Shown one piece after another: positions 1-7,052 of a stretch of 10,461 bases of DNA. The stretch is from Deltaproteobacteria bacterium (GTDB lineage Bacteria > Bdellovibrionota_B > Oligoflexia > Oligoflexales > Bog-1112), in assembly GCA_016186945.1 (NCBI GenBank), contig JACPKR010000068.1:1-10461 (forward strand), read 5' to 3'. The translations under genes were made by a program, and so were the position numbers. The notes below the pieces were generated by a model. The model saw only the letters and a program-made list of their open reading frames with translations, was not told the DNA's origin and did no database searches. The number at the start of each line of letters is the position of its first letter. Within the stretch, counting starts at the first letter, position 1.

Positions 1-24
1 GATTTGCGCTGTTTTTAAACTCGA

Positions 25-558
25 ATGCCTGAAAATAAAACACAAGATGAATCATTTTGCTTTGAGGGTAAAACTGTTGCTTACAGCAACTCAGCAGGCT
101 TATTTTCAGCTACAAAAACTGCAGGGTGCGTAACATCAGTTAGTAATGCTGTGACAGACTTCATTTCGTCCCTCGGAAACATTAACGCTTCAAACATCGT
201 CCAAGAGTATGACGGACTCAAACAGTTTATGAGCGATACGTTTCGGATCAAGTTTGACGCTGAGACGAGGGAGTGGATTGGACAGGTTCGAAACGAGGAC
301 CTCGCACAAATCTTCAAGATCAAATCAAAGGAAATCATCTCCGACCAAAAAGGAGCCTATCAGGTCACAGCCTTTGCCAGAGCCGACTTCTACATGGCCG
401 GTCAGTATCTGGGTAACGAAGAGCAAGTCGTTGAAATGCAACTTAGACTCGTGCCACCCGACCGAAAAAAGCGCTGGTACCTGGAAATCACGAGTCTTAC
501 CTGGAGCAAGCTAGAGAAATTTCAAAAACGATCGGACTACCAAAACCTTACAAAATAG
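25..558 (+). CDS. traE: TraE-like (VirB8-fold) conjugation protein, anchor missing as read
   Basis: This 177-residue protein is probably TraE, the VirB8-like scaffold of F-type secretion channels. In the family, a short cytoplasmic tail and one membrane helix precede a periplasmic domain. Here the periplasmic part is recognisable: a predicted helical stretch (TDFISSLGNINASNIV, about 45-60) and a C-terminal beta pattern ending in LVPPDRKKRWYLEITSL (about 142-158). Its place directly before traK and traB matches F operons. The membrane helix is absent. The ATG at 25 has no clear Shine-Dalgarno site, and an in-frame TAA at 16-18 closes the frame upstream. The hydrophobic residues FALFL occur in another frame at 3-17, so the true N-terminus may lie outside the window and be separated by a frameshift. 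The start is therefore uncertain. Identification rests on context plus a weak fold-level pattern. Confidence 0.72.
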   Translation: MPENKTQDESFCFEGKTVAYSNSAGLFSATKTAGCVTSVSNAVTDFISSLGNINASNIVQEYDGLKQFMSDTFRIKFDAETREWIGQVRNEDLAQIFKIKSKEIISDQKGAYQVTAFARADFYMAGQYLGNEEQVVEMQLRLVPPDRKKRWYLEITSLTWSKLEKFQKRSDYQNLTK

Positions 559-569
559 GGGAAATAAAC

Positions 570-1361
570 ATGAAAAAAATCTTGATGATGCTCACAAGCT
601 TAAGCATCTCACTCAGTTCAGACCTAGCACTCGCTAAGATGATCTACTACGGCTCCGAGACGGAAACTCTCACTATTGCTTATGGAGCCGCTACCCTATT
701 ACGCTTTGATGAGGAGGTGAAGACCATCTCTCAGGCGTCGAAATTTATCATTGAACCCGCTGACCAAAACGATCCTAACTACCGCCTCTTATCCATCAAA
801 GCAAGGGTTCCTGAAGGCAAGGATTCTGTGAGCTTCATCCTTGCAAATGATACAGTTGTCAACCTGCAAGTCGTCACTGTGCCAAGTCACGTTCCGGAGA
901 AAAAAGACAGTTTTTACGACCTGAAAGCCAAAGAGCTTAGCATTGATCCTGCCAAAGACTCCGTCCAGGGTTCTGATGTGTCGGAATTGGAATTGATGAA
1001 GGCCATGATCCGATCTGACAAAATTATCGGCTACGAGGCTAAAGCCATCATTCGTTCTGTTGACACGGGGGTTGAAGGGATTACCGCAAAGCTCGTCAAG
1101 GTCTATACAGGGCCTAAATTTAACGGTTACATCTTTAAAGTGAGCAACGTTTCTAGCAGTATGAGTTATGCAGTTGATCTGAAAAGTTTGACCCTTGGCA
1201 GACCCAACACTGCACTCCTTTCCCAAGTCGACACAAAAATCCTTGCGCCACACGGTTCAGAAGGCGGAAGGGACTCCTCAACGTTTCTGCGCATCGTTGC
1301 AAAGTCATCCTCGGTCTACTATACCGTGACTCTTCCCGTAGCGCCGATTCAGCAAAAATAG
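570..1361 (+). CDS. traK: TraK, secretin-like outer-core protein
   Basis: This 263-residue exported protein is probably TraK, the VirB9-like component. In F systems TraK joins TraV and TraB in the ring complex across the outer membrane. A signal peptide is clear: basic MKK, a hydrophobic core, then a signal peptidase I site after ALA at residues 20-22. The mature part is rich in alternating beta-strand patterns, and no further membrane helix is seen. Length is close to that of F TraK (about 240). The start at 570 is set by AGGGGA at 557-562, seven bases upstream, which overlaps the traE stop. The gap to traE is 11 bp, so the genes are co-transcribed. Sequence identity to F TraK looks low, so the name rests on size, signal peptide, predicted fold and position between traE and traB. 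Confidence 0.78.
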   Translation: MKKILMMLTSLSISLSSDLALAKMIYYGSETETLTIAYGAATLLRFDEEVKTISQASKFIIEPADQNDPNYRLLSIKARVPEGKDSVSFILANDTVVNLQVVTVPSHVPEKKDSFYDLKAKELSIDPAKDSVQGSDVSELELMKAMIRSDKIIGYEAKAIIRSVDTGVEGITAKLVKVYTGPKFNGYIFKVSNVSSSMSYAVDLKSLTLGRPNTALLSQVDTKILAPHGSEGGRDSSTFLRIVAKSSSVYYTVTLPVAPIQQK

Positions 1362-1380
1362 AAACATTAAAAAAACAAAA

Positions 1381-1386
1381 GGAGAA
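1381..1386 (+). promoter_or_regulatory. Ribosome binding site that decides the traB TTG start
   Basis: GGAGAA sits four bases before a TTG at 1391 (GGAG alone is six bases before it). No ATG in this frame is suitably placed. The product from this TTG begins with a basic tail followed by a membrane helix, as expected of TraB. The rare start codon is therefore supported both by the ribosome site and by the protein's N-terminal architecture. Confidence 0.7.
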
Positions 1387-1390
1387 CGTA

Positions 1391-2620
1391 TTGAAGTTAT
1401 TGAAAAACTTTAATCACAGAAAAGTCGTGTCATTTATCGAAAACAATCGTTCTTTGGTAATAATTGTAGCTGTCACAATCATTTTAGGAGCGATCTATAT
1501 TCTGGGTAAAAAAGAAGACAGCAAAGTTGTGTCCTATTACAATCACGAGCAACCCGATTTCACAAGTGGCCGCATTCTATCATCCAATATCGACATCTAT
1601 CAGAAGAAGGATCGTGTTATTAGCGACAAGTTGGAGGACATGGAGGCGAAAATAAATTCGTTAACCGAACTTTTAAAGGAACAAAAAGACGACATTTCCC
1701 TGCTGAAAGAAAGCAAAACCAAGACACAGGATGAGTCAGGGGAGCCAGTGATTCCTGCTTCTCCCCAGAGTGATACCCCTCCTGGAGCATTTGACGAACA
1801 GCCTCGCCATTTCAGCAATGAAGTTCATGATCCTGTGCCGGTAATTCAGGAAGTCCCTCTTGTGAGACAGGCGTCTCCCTCCTTGCCCCCGACAGAAGGA
1901 CCAGTGGTTATTTCGTTTCCGGTAAAGGCAAAAACGAAGGATGGTCCGATGGGAGTGACGCTTCCTAGCGGATCCTTTGTGCGGGCAAAGCTTTTGACCG
2001 GCGTTGAGGCCCCCGAGGGAAAAGCTCTTCCCGTCCTCCTGCAAGCAGACTATGCGTTCGTCGGGCCTAATAAAGCCAAGGTCGACCTTTCAGGCTGCTT
2101 CTTAATCGCTAAGTCAACGGGAAACTTGTCCATTGAACGTGTCGAGATGCAGACTACCAAGATATCTTGTGTCGCCAAATCGGGGCGAATGTTTGAACGG
2201 GAGATCAGCGGTTTTGTAGCTGATAGCAAGGACAATTCCTTTGCAGTTGTGGGAGATGTCAACAGCAAGCAGGACCGCGTGGCAACCATGGCGTTTTTGT
2301 CGTCCATCGTTGAAGGCATCGGCAGTGCAATTGCCCGGTCTCAAACAAGCGCCGTCCCCGGCACTAACGGAGGATCCACGCTGGCAATCACTGGCGACCA
2401 ACAGAGCTACATTGCTGCCAGTGGTGCCAGTAACGCGGCCTCCGCCGTCACCCAGTGGTACCTAAAACACGCTGAAAACCTGTTGCCAACGATCAACATT
2501 GGTTCCGGTCAAGATCTTTGGGTCGTGGTTCAAGAGTCCGTCGAACTTCCTAACTGGTATTTCAAAAAATCTTCCACAACTCACAGTGAATTCGGTTTCT
2601 TAAGCAAACTTGTTGACTAA
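1391..2620 (+). CDS. traB: TraB, VirB10-like channel scaffold
   Basis: This 409-residue protein is TraB, the VirB10-family protein that spans from the inner membrane to the outer core of the conjugation channel. It shows the full family layout. A short cytoplasmic tail is followed by one membrane helix (about 22-38), a coiled coil (about 74-108), and a proline-rich periplasmic linker (about 119-175). A C-terminal beta barrel then begins near LPSGSFVRAKLLTGVEAP and ends with a DLWVVVQESVELP strand. The barrel contains two cysteines in the GCFL and ISCVA stretches. At 409 residues it is somewhat shorter than F TraB (about 475). Translation starts at TTG 1391 behind a good ribosome site, 29 bp after traK. 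It should assemble with TraK and TraV, encoded on either side. Confidence 0.9.
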   Translation: MKLLKNFNHRKVVSFIENNRSLVIIVAVTIILGAIYILGKKEDSKVVSYYNHEQPDFTSGRILSSNIDIYQKKDRVISDKLEDMEAKINSLTELLKEQKDDISLLKESKTKTQDESGEPVIPASPQSDTPPGAFDEQPRHFSNEVHDPVPVIQEVPLVRQASPSLPPTEGPVVISFPVKAKTKDGPMGVTLPSGSFVRAKLLTGVEAPEGKALPVLLQADYAFVGPNKAKVDLSGCFLIAKSTGNLSIERVEMQTTKISCVAKSGRMFEREISGFVADSKDNSFAVVGDVNSKQDRVATMAFLSSIVEGIGSAIARSQTSAVPGTNGGSTLAITGDQQSYIAASGASNAASAVTQWYLKHAENLLPTINIGSGQDLWVVVQESVELPNWYFKKSSTTHSEFGFLSKLVD

Positions 2621-2621
2621 G

Positions 2622-2627
2622 AAAGGA
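2622..2627 (+). promoter_or_regulatory. Ribosome binding site for traV
   Basis: AAAGGA lies six bases before the ATG at 2634, immediately after the traB stop at 2618-2620. It selects the ATG at 2634 rather than a TTG at 2610 inside traB. The 2634 start gives a proper lipoprotein signal beginning MRTLTAILLII. Confidence 0.65.
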
Positions 2628-2633
2628 CAAAAA

Positions 2634-2981
2634 ATGCGTACCCTCACAGCCATTCTCCTTATTATTGCTCAAGGATGTGCTCTGAACCGTGCTCCAAGCT
2701 TGAATCTTCTGGAAAAGCGCGCCGACTTTGATGGTATCAACGAAATCGAAACATCCCTTCAGGCCGTAGACAACCCCCTGCTTGTACCTGTTCGCACTGA
2801 GCCTGTCGTTGCGGATATCTGGGTCCATCCTCATGAGTTGCCCAATGGGGACTATTTCCGCGGCGCCTGGATTCGTACTGTCGTAACCCGATCGGGGTGG
2901 AGAGTTGATGATGAACCTAAACCCCTTCTGATAGGGAACGAGCAAAAACAAAAGAGAAAGGGCCATCATGAGCATGAGTAG
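2634..2981 (+). CDS. traV: TraV, short outer-membrane lipoprotein of the core complex
   Basis: This 115-residue lipoprotein is probably TraV, which has the role of VirB7. In F it anchors the TraK-TraB ring to the outer membrane. The signal peptide ends in IAQGC, so the lipidated residue would be Cys15. The lipobox is slightly unusual, with Ala and Gln at -3 and -2. The C-terminal part carries the TraV-like stretch PVRTEPVVADIWVHPHELPNG followed by a W-containing end, matching the family's P-R-T-P...IWI.P.D..G pattern. It is short compared with F TraV (about 170), and most of the variable middle is missing. The final 14 bases overlap the start of traC, which suggests translational coupling. 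Position between traB and traC supports the call. Confidence 0.8.
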   Translation: MRTLTAILLIIAQGCALNRAPSLNLLEKRADFDGINEIETSLQAVDNPLLVPVRTEPVVADIWVHPHELPNGDYFRGAWIRTVVTRSGWRVDDEPKPLLIGNEQKQKRKGHHEHE

Positions 2982-5538
2982 CACAAACCAGTCTCCTGGT
3001 ATGCGTAACGCTTTGCGGAACAGATCAGTTTTGACCAAGGAACTGTCCCAACGCCCTCAGTCTCTTGCCGCGCTTTTACCTTATGACGAATACCTGCCGG
3101 ATCACCAGGTGTTTGTGATGAAGGATGGTTCATTGGGTGCAGTCTTCGAAATCCATCTTGTGGAGCATGAGTCGCTAACGGAGCAGCAAATTCTCAAAGT
3201 TGTTCACTCCACGAAAAGCTGGTTTAGCCTACCCGAGCGCTTCGTTCTTCAGTTCCACTATGACTCGTCCTATTACTCGCCCCTTGACAGGCGACTGACG
3301 CAGATCGCCAAAAGTTATCCAGAGGCAAACCAGGTTGCAAAAATCCTGTTCGAAAAAAAGGTAGAACGTCTCAAAACGTCATGCCACCAGCAGGGGCCTG
3401 AAACACCCATGGAAAGACTCCTTTTTGTCTCGATTCGTTATTTTCCGTTTGGAACGAAAACGACGTTCAGACAACCCGTCCGGGGCAAGCATGGCATTCT
3501 TCGTTCGCAAATCAAGGGGTTTCAAGACGATTTGGCAACCTTTCTTCATCATGTGCGAAGTTTCGCGTCAAGCGTTCAATTTGGAATTATACCATTGTCG
3601 AATCATGGGTTATGCGAGTTCTTACGCAAATTCTTTAATCCGTCCACCTACTACAAGCGATCATTTGCCCCGGTAAATGACCATACGACCCTTGCTGATC
3701 AGGTTGTTTACGCAGCACCCGTCCTTGATTTTGACGGAATCACGAGAGAGGGATTTAAAACGAGAACCATAACTCTCAAGACTTCGCCTGCATTTTCTTA
3801 CCCGGGAGGCATGGCACAATTTGTTGTTCTTGATTTTCCGTTTCGTATTGGCATCAATATCTCGTTTCCTACGTTGGGGAAAGTGAAGAAGTTTCTGGCC
3901 CTGAAAGAGTTTTTCCTCGAAAACGCCATGACAGCGCGGGCCAAGATTCAACAAGAGGAGATCAAAGCGATAGGAGAAGCTCTGGCACGAGACGATCGTG
4001 TTCTTCAGATGACTTTTACTGCAATCATCGAAGGGAAAAACGATGAGGAACTGGACGAACGTGCTCGCCGCATCTGCCAGGTTTTTCATCACGACTTGGA
4101 ATGCGAGGCGATCCAGGAAGACGACATCGGACTTGGGCTTTGTCTCAACACCCTTCCACTCAATTACACTCCCGATGCTGACTACTCTAGCAGACGGGCG
4201 ATCAGGATTTTAAAATCAGACATCATGACCTTCATCCCACTCTTTGATTCATTTAAAGGGCTTCTAAATCCGCTCTCTATTTATCTGTCGAGGGAAAACA
4301 ACCTGGTTTCGTTTTCGCTCCTCGAAAATGAAACCTCCAATCACACCGTCGTTCTCGCTGATACGGGATCCGGCAAATCAGCATTTGTCATCGACTGCAT
4401 TCAAGCTGCAAAGAGACTCAGTCCAGAGCCGATCGTTTTCGTCATCGACAAGAAGTCGAGCTACGGGATGTTGAGCCAGTATTTCGGTGGCGATCTGACC
4501 GTTTTTGACAGAGGAAAGGAGATTCCGTTTTCACCATTTCGGGGAATTTACAATGACGAAAAAATCGCGTTTCTCACCAAGATGATCGTCATGGCCGTCA
4601 AACTCACCTCCCCTACGTTTGTTGTCGAAAGCGAGCACCAGACCGCAATCAGTAAGGCTCTGAAACTAGCGTTTCTAAAAAAGTGCGAACGAGAAGGATT
4701 AGAATACGTCGATGGTGAGTTTGTCAGAAGGTCACAGGCTGATCAGGTGGCCATCAGCATGAACGATTTCGTGGTCGAACTGGGAAGCCTGACCAAGGAT
4801 AAAACGCAAGATCAGGATTTCGTATCGCCCTTAGTATCAAAGCTCAAACCCTTCTATGGGGATGGCACCTATGCAAGGTTTTTCACAGAAGGCAAAAGCT
4901 GGGACGACAAACAAAAGCTCTTCTATGTCTATGACCTCGACGCCCTTGACGGTGATTCCACTTTGCAGACACTTATGACCATGAGTGTTATTGAAGAAAT
5001 TCGCTGCATTCTGTCCTTGCCACAACATCAAGGACGGACAGGATTTTTGGTCATGGAAGAATTTGCCATGCTTGGACGCAACAATCCAGCTTTCCGAGAT
5101 TTTGCCATCGACTTTGCGGAAACCATGCGCAAACGGGGCTGCTGGTTGATAACCCTGACACCACGACCACAGAATTACTTTGATCTGGAGGTGGGCAAAG
5201 CTTTCTGGGGCGTTGCCGACAACTTTGTTTTTTTGCAGATGAGTTCCGATAACGTCGATTACATTGCCGAGAAGTCTTCTCTTCTTGACGAAGCGAACCG
5301 GGAAATCATCCGGTCACTACGAACGAAGAAAGGTCAGTACGCCGATGTGTTTTACATGAACAAGAGCAAAAACAGGCAAGGTGCCTTCCGCTTTCGACAA
5401 ACCTCTTATGATCGGTGGATGAGTCCGACCAATGCTTTGGATGCCCTGGAAGCGATGAGGGCGCTGGAGAAGTTTCCAAACAAATGGGAGGCGCTGGAGT
5501 ATCTTGCGGCAACCTTCCCGCGCGCCGTTCCCCAATAA
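2968..5538 (+). CDS. traC: TraC, VirB4-family ATPase of the conjugation machine
   Basis: This 856-residue protein is TraC, the cytoplasmic VirB4-type ATPase that powers pilus assembly and substrate transfer in F-type systems. The TraC N-terminal domain is clear: SLAALLPYDEYLPDHQVFVM at about 32-51, then DGSLGAVFEI. The P-loop domain follows. Walker A is ADTGSGKS (464-471). Walker B is FLVMEEF (693-699), with Glu697-Glu698 in place of the usual Asp-Glu. A TLTPRPQNYFD stretch (about 729-739) corresponds to the conserved Gln motif of the family, and GQYADVFYM near the C-terminus is also family-like. Length matches F TraC (about 875). Two ATGs, at 2968 and 2974, follow AAAGGG; the first gives a 14-bp overlap with traV. 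Both are plausible. The identity of the gene is very secure. Confidence 0.95.
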   Translation: MSMSSTNQSPGMRNALRNRSVLTKELSQRPQSLAALLPYDEYLPDHQVFVMKDGSLGAVFEIHLVEHESLTEQQILKVVHSTKSWFSLPERFVLQFHYDSSYYSPLDRRLTQIAKSYPEANQVAKILFEKKVERLKTSCHQQGPETPMERLLFVSIRYFPFGTKTTFRQPVRGKHGILRSQIKGFQDDLATFLHHVRSFASSVQFGIIPLSNHGLCEFLRKFFNPSTYYKRSFAPVNDHTTLADQVVYAAPVLDFDGITREGFKTRTITLKTSPAFSYPGGMAQFVVLDFPFRIGINISFPTLGKVKKFLALKEFFLENAMTARAKIQQEEIKAIGEALARDDRVLQMTFTAIIEGKNDEELDERARRICQVFHHDLECEAIQEDDIGLGLCLNTLPLNYTPDADYSSRRAIRILKSDIMTFIPLFDSFKGLLNPLSIYLSRENNLVSFSLLENETSNHTVVLADTGSGKSAFVIDCIQAAKRLSPEPIVFVIDKKSSYGMLSQYFGGDLTVFDRGKEIPFSPFRGIYNDEKIAFLTKMIVMAVKLTSPTFVVESEHQTAISKALKLAFLKKCEREGLEYVDGEFVRRSQADQVAISMNDFVVELGSLTKDKTQDQDFVSPLVSKLKPFYGDGTYARFFTEGKSWDDKQKLFYVYDLDALDGDSTLQTLMTMSVIEEIRCILSLPQHQGRTGFLVMEEFAMLGRNNPAFRDFAIDFAETMRKRGCWLITLTPRPQNYFDLEVGKAFWGVADNFVFLQMSSDNVDYIAEKSSLLDEANREIIRSLRTKKGQYADVFYMNKSKNRQGAFRFRQTSYDRWMSPTNALDALEAMRALEKFPNKWEALEYLAATFPRAVPQ

Positions 5539-5571
5539 CTCAAATAGACAAAACAAATTGCGAGGTTTTCT

Positions 5572-6966
5572 ATGCTCCCTGAAACCAAGACTGAGAAAGT
5601 TTTTTGTGTTCCAGGATCGATTCTACGGGACTTTCTCTTAGGAGATAGGGGTTTGGCATGGGTCGGAATAGCGGCTCTAGGAGTGCTGATTTCGGCATCG
5701 TCAATCTTAGCAAAAGATATCGGATACTTTTCTACCAACTATTTTGAGCCTTCCGACTACTTATACGGATCCAATGGCGCCCATGGTGATCCTGTGTTTG
5801 ACCAGTACCGAACCATTGACCTTGATATCGACATTGGGGTCAATTCCGACTGCGGACGCATCAGCATCCGCAACACTTTGCGGGCTGCTTTAAAGAATAT
5901 ACTCGACTCAAAATATCTCGGTGCGATCGGTCGAGATATTATGGCAGCTAGTCCCATGCTTATGGTTTGTTATTTTAGTCCGACGTGGTGTGCGATTTTG
6001 AAGCAAGCACAGCTAAAAGCCGGTCTTCTGGCTCAATTTCGTCTCAATCAATGTGGATTAATCGACAAATACACCGATCAACGGGTTTCCGACTTTTACG
6101 AGGACCGTTCTCGCTGCGTGCAAGGTGCGATTAGAAAATACGACGGAAACTTCGAGGAGGCGATGGAATCCTGTAAAAACTACGCCGATTTCGACATCAA
6201 AGACTGGGGTGGACAAAAGGGAAATGGAATGAAGAAGCTCATCGAGTCCACCGCAAGATGGGCCAAGATGACAGACGAGCAAAGTAAACGCATTGTTGAC
6301 CTTACCAAGGCTTTCATTGGAGACACGATTGTCAGACAAGGCGAAATCCATGTCGACTTTGGTCCAAGGCGGGTACAACTTACGCCTAGAACCTATCTTA
6401 TGGAGGTGAAGGCGACTACATTTAAGAAACTTTGCAGTGAGCTTTTGCCCAAACTCGTGCGAGCAGGAGGCTACCGCGCTAATGTTTACAAGGTTATTAG
6501 CGAAAGCGATCTAAAAGACGTAAGTGGATCGAACAATATCAGGCTCGATCACCAGACCATGTTGTCGCTGGCCTACATGCCGTATCAGAAAAGAAATCTA
6601 GCCTGTCGCAAACTTTCCGATGCCCTCGCCATGGGCACGTATACAAACGACATGGGCAAAGCCCTCGACTTTATCTCGTCCACTTTGCAGAGCAACCCGC
6701 ATCTGCCAGAAAAACACAAAAAGGAAGCGGAGTTAAAACGTCGAGCGTTCAAGGATCACGTAGAAATCACTCTATCGTTAGAGAGCCAAAACAGTGACCC
6801 CATCAATCAGGTTCTCTTCCAGATCAATCAGGAAGGCATGAAGTACCTGAAAACTGCGTCAGATAGGGAACTTGATAATGAACGTGAATCTGTTCATTCC
6901 AAGCAAGTCGACAATCTGTTCTTTGATTGCGCTGACGGCGTAGGCTGTCAGTATCAACATCGTTAA
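5572..6966 (+). CDS. traH: TraH-like exported, cysteine-rich pilus assembly protein
   Basis: This 464-residue protein is probably TraH, a periplasmic or outer-membrane-associated protein needed for F pilus assembly. A basic N-terminal tail of about 27 residues precedes a hydrophobic segment (28-46) ending in ILA before Lys48, so it looks like a long signal peptide. The mature part has the cysteine pattern of TraH. DCGR (Cys94) corresponds to the GCGG site, MVCYFSPTWC (Cys133, Cys140) to the VCPQC region, and NQCG (Cys161) to the NSC site. Ten cysteines lie after the signal region: 94, 133, 140, 161, 182, 201, 288, 345, 453 and 459. This suggests disulfides. The ribosome site is GAGG at 5562-5565. 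The gene sits 33 bp after traC and before traG, the order TraH-TraG as in F. TraU was considered, but the TraG neighbour and cysteine spacing favour TraH. Confidence 0.75.
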   Translation: MLPETKTEKVFCVPGSILRDFLLGDRGLAWVGIAALGVLISASSILAKDIGYFSTNYFEPSDYLYGSNGAHGDPVFDQYRTIDLDIDIGVNSDCGRISIRNTLRAALKNILDSKYLGAIGRDIMAASPMLMVCYFSPTWCAILKQAQLKAGLLAQFRLNQCGLIDKYTDQRVSDFYEDRSRCVQGAIRKYDGNFEEAMESCKNYADFDIKDWGGQKGNGMKKLIESTARWAKMTDEQSKRIVDLTKAFIGDTIVRQGEIHVDFGPRRVQLTPRTYLMEVKATTFKKLCSELLPKLVRAGGYRANVYKVISESDLKDVSGSNNIRLDHQTMLSLAYMPYQKRNLACRKLSDALAMGTYTNDMGKALDFISSTLQSNPHLPEKHKKEAELKRRAFKDHVEITLSLESQNSDPINQVLFQINQEGMKYLKTASDRELDNERESVHSKQVDNLFFDCADGVGCQYQHR

Positions 6967-6984
6967 AAACAAGCCGTAGTTATT

Positions 6985-7030
6985 CTGAGCCTGATAGTCC
7001 CATCTGCGATTCCTCGGCCTTCAGGTTCAG
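6985..7030 (+). promoter_or_regulatory. RNA hairpin candidate between traH and traG
   Basis: CTGAGCCTGA (6985-6994) pairs with TCAGGTTCAG (7021-7030) over ten pairs, one of them G-U, and a further T-A pair at 6984/7031 extends it. The loop is 26 bases. No T-run follows, so it is not an intrinsic terminator. It occupies the only sizeable gap in the operon, just before the traG ribosome site at 7043-7048. The loop contains TCCTC (7011-7015), complementary to GAGGA (7045-7049) of that site. The function is unknown. Translational control, mRNA processing or mRNA stability are possibilities. Confidence 0.4.
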
Positions 7031-7042
7031 ATAAAGGCTTTC

Positions 7043-7048
7043 AGGAGG
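7043..7048 (+). promoter_or_regulatory. Strong ribosome binding site for traG
   Basis: AGGAGG lies four bases before the ATG at 7053. It is close to the consensus and fixes the traG start. It may be controlled by the upstream hairpin, because its GAGGA is complementary to TCCTC in the hairpin loop. Confidence 0.7.
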
Positions 7049-7052
7049 ATTC

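Noticed and set aside
789-1253. 154-codon minus-strand frame inside traK
   Set aside because: Antisense shadow of a well-supported gene; no domain or ribosome site stands out.
2610-2633. Longer traV reading from TTG 2610
   Set aside because: It would overlap traB and put a charged segment before the lipoprotein signal; the ATG at 2634 has AAAGGA at the right distance.
2562-3038. 158-codon minus-strand frame with hydrophobic stretches across the traB-traV-traC junction
   Set aside because: It is antisense to three genes in a tight operon, and the hydrophobic run mirrors the Lys- and Glu-rich sequence on the other strand.
5572-6966. Reading the 464-residue gene as TraU
   Set aside because: The position directly before a TraG-like gene and the DCG, C-x6-C and NQC pattern fit TraH better, though similarity is too weak to exclude another exported F-type protein completely.
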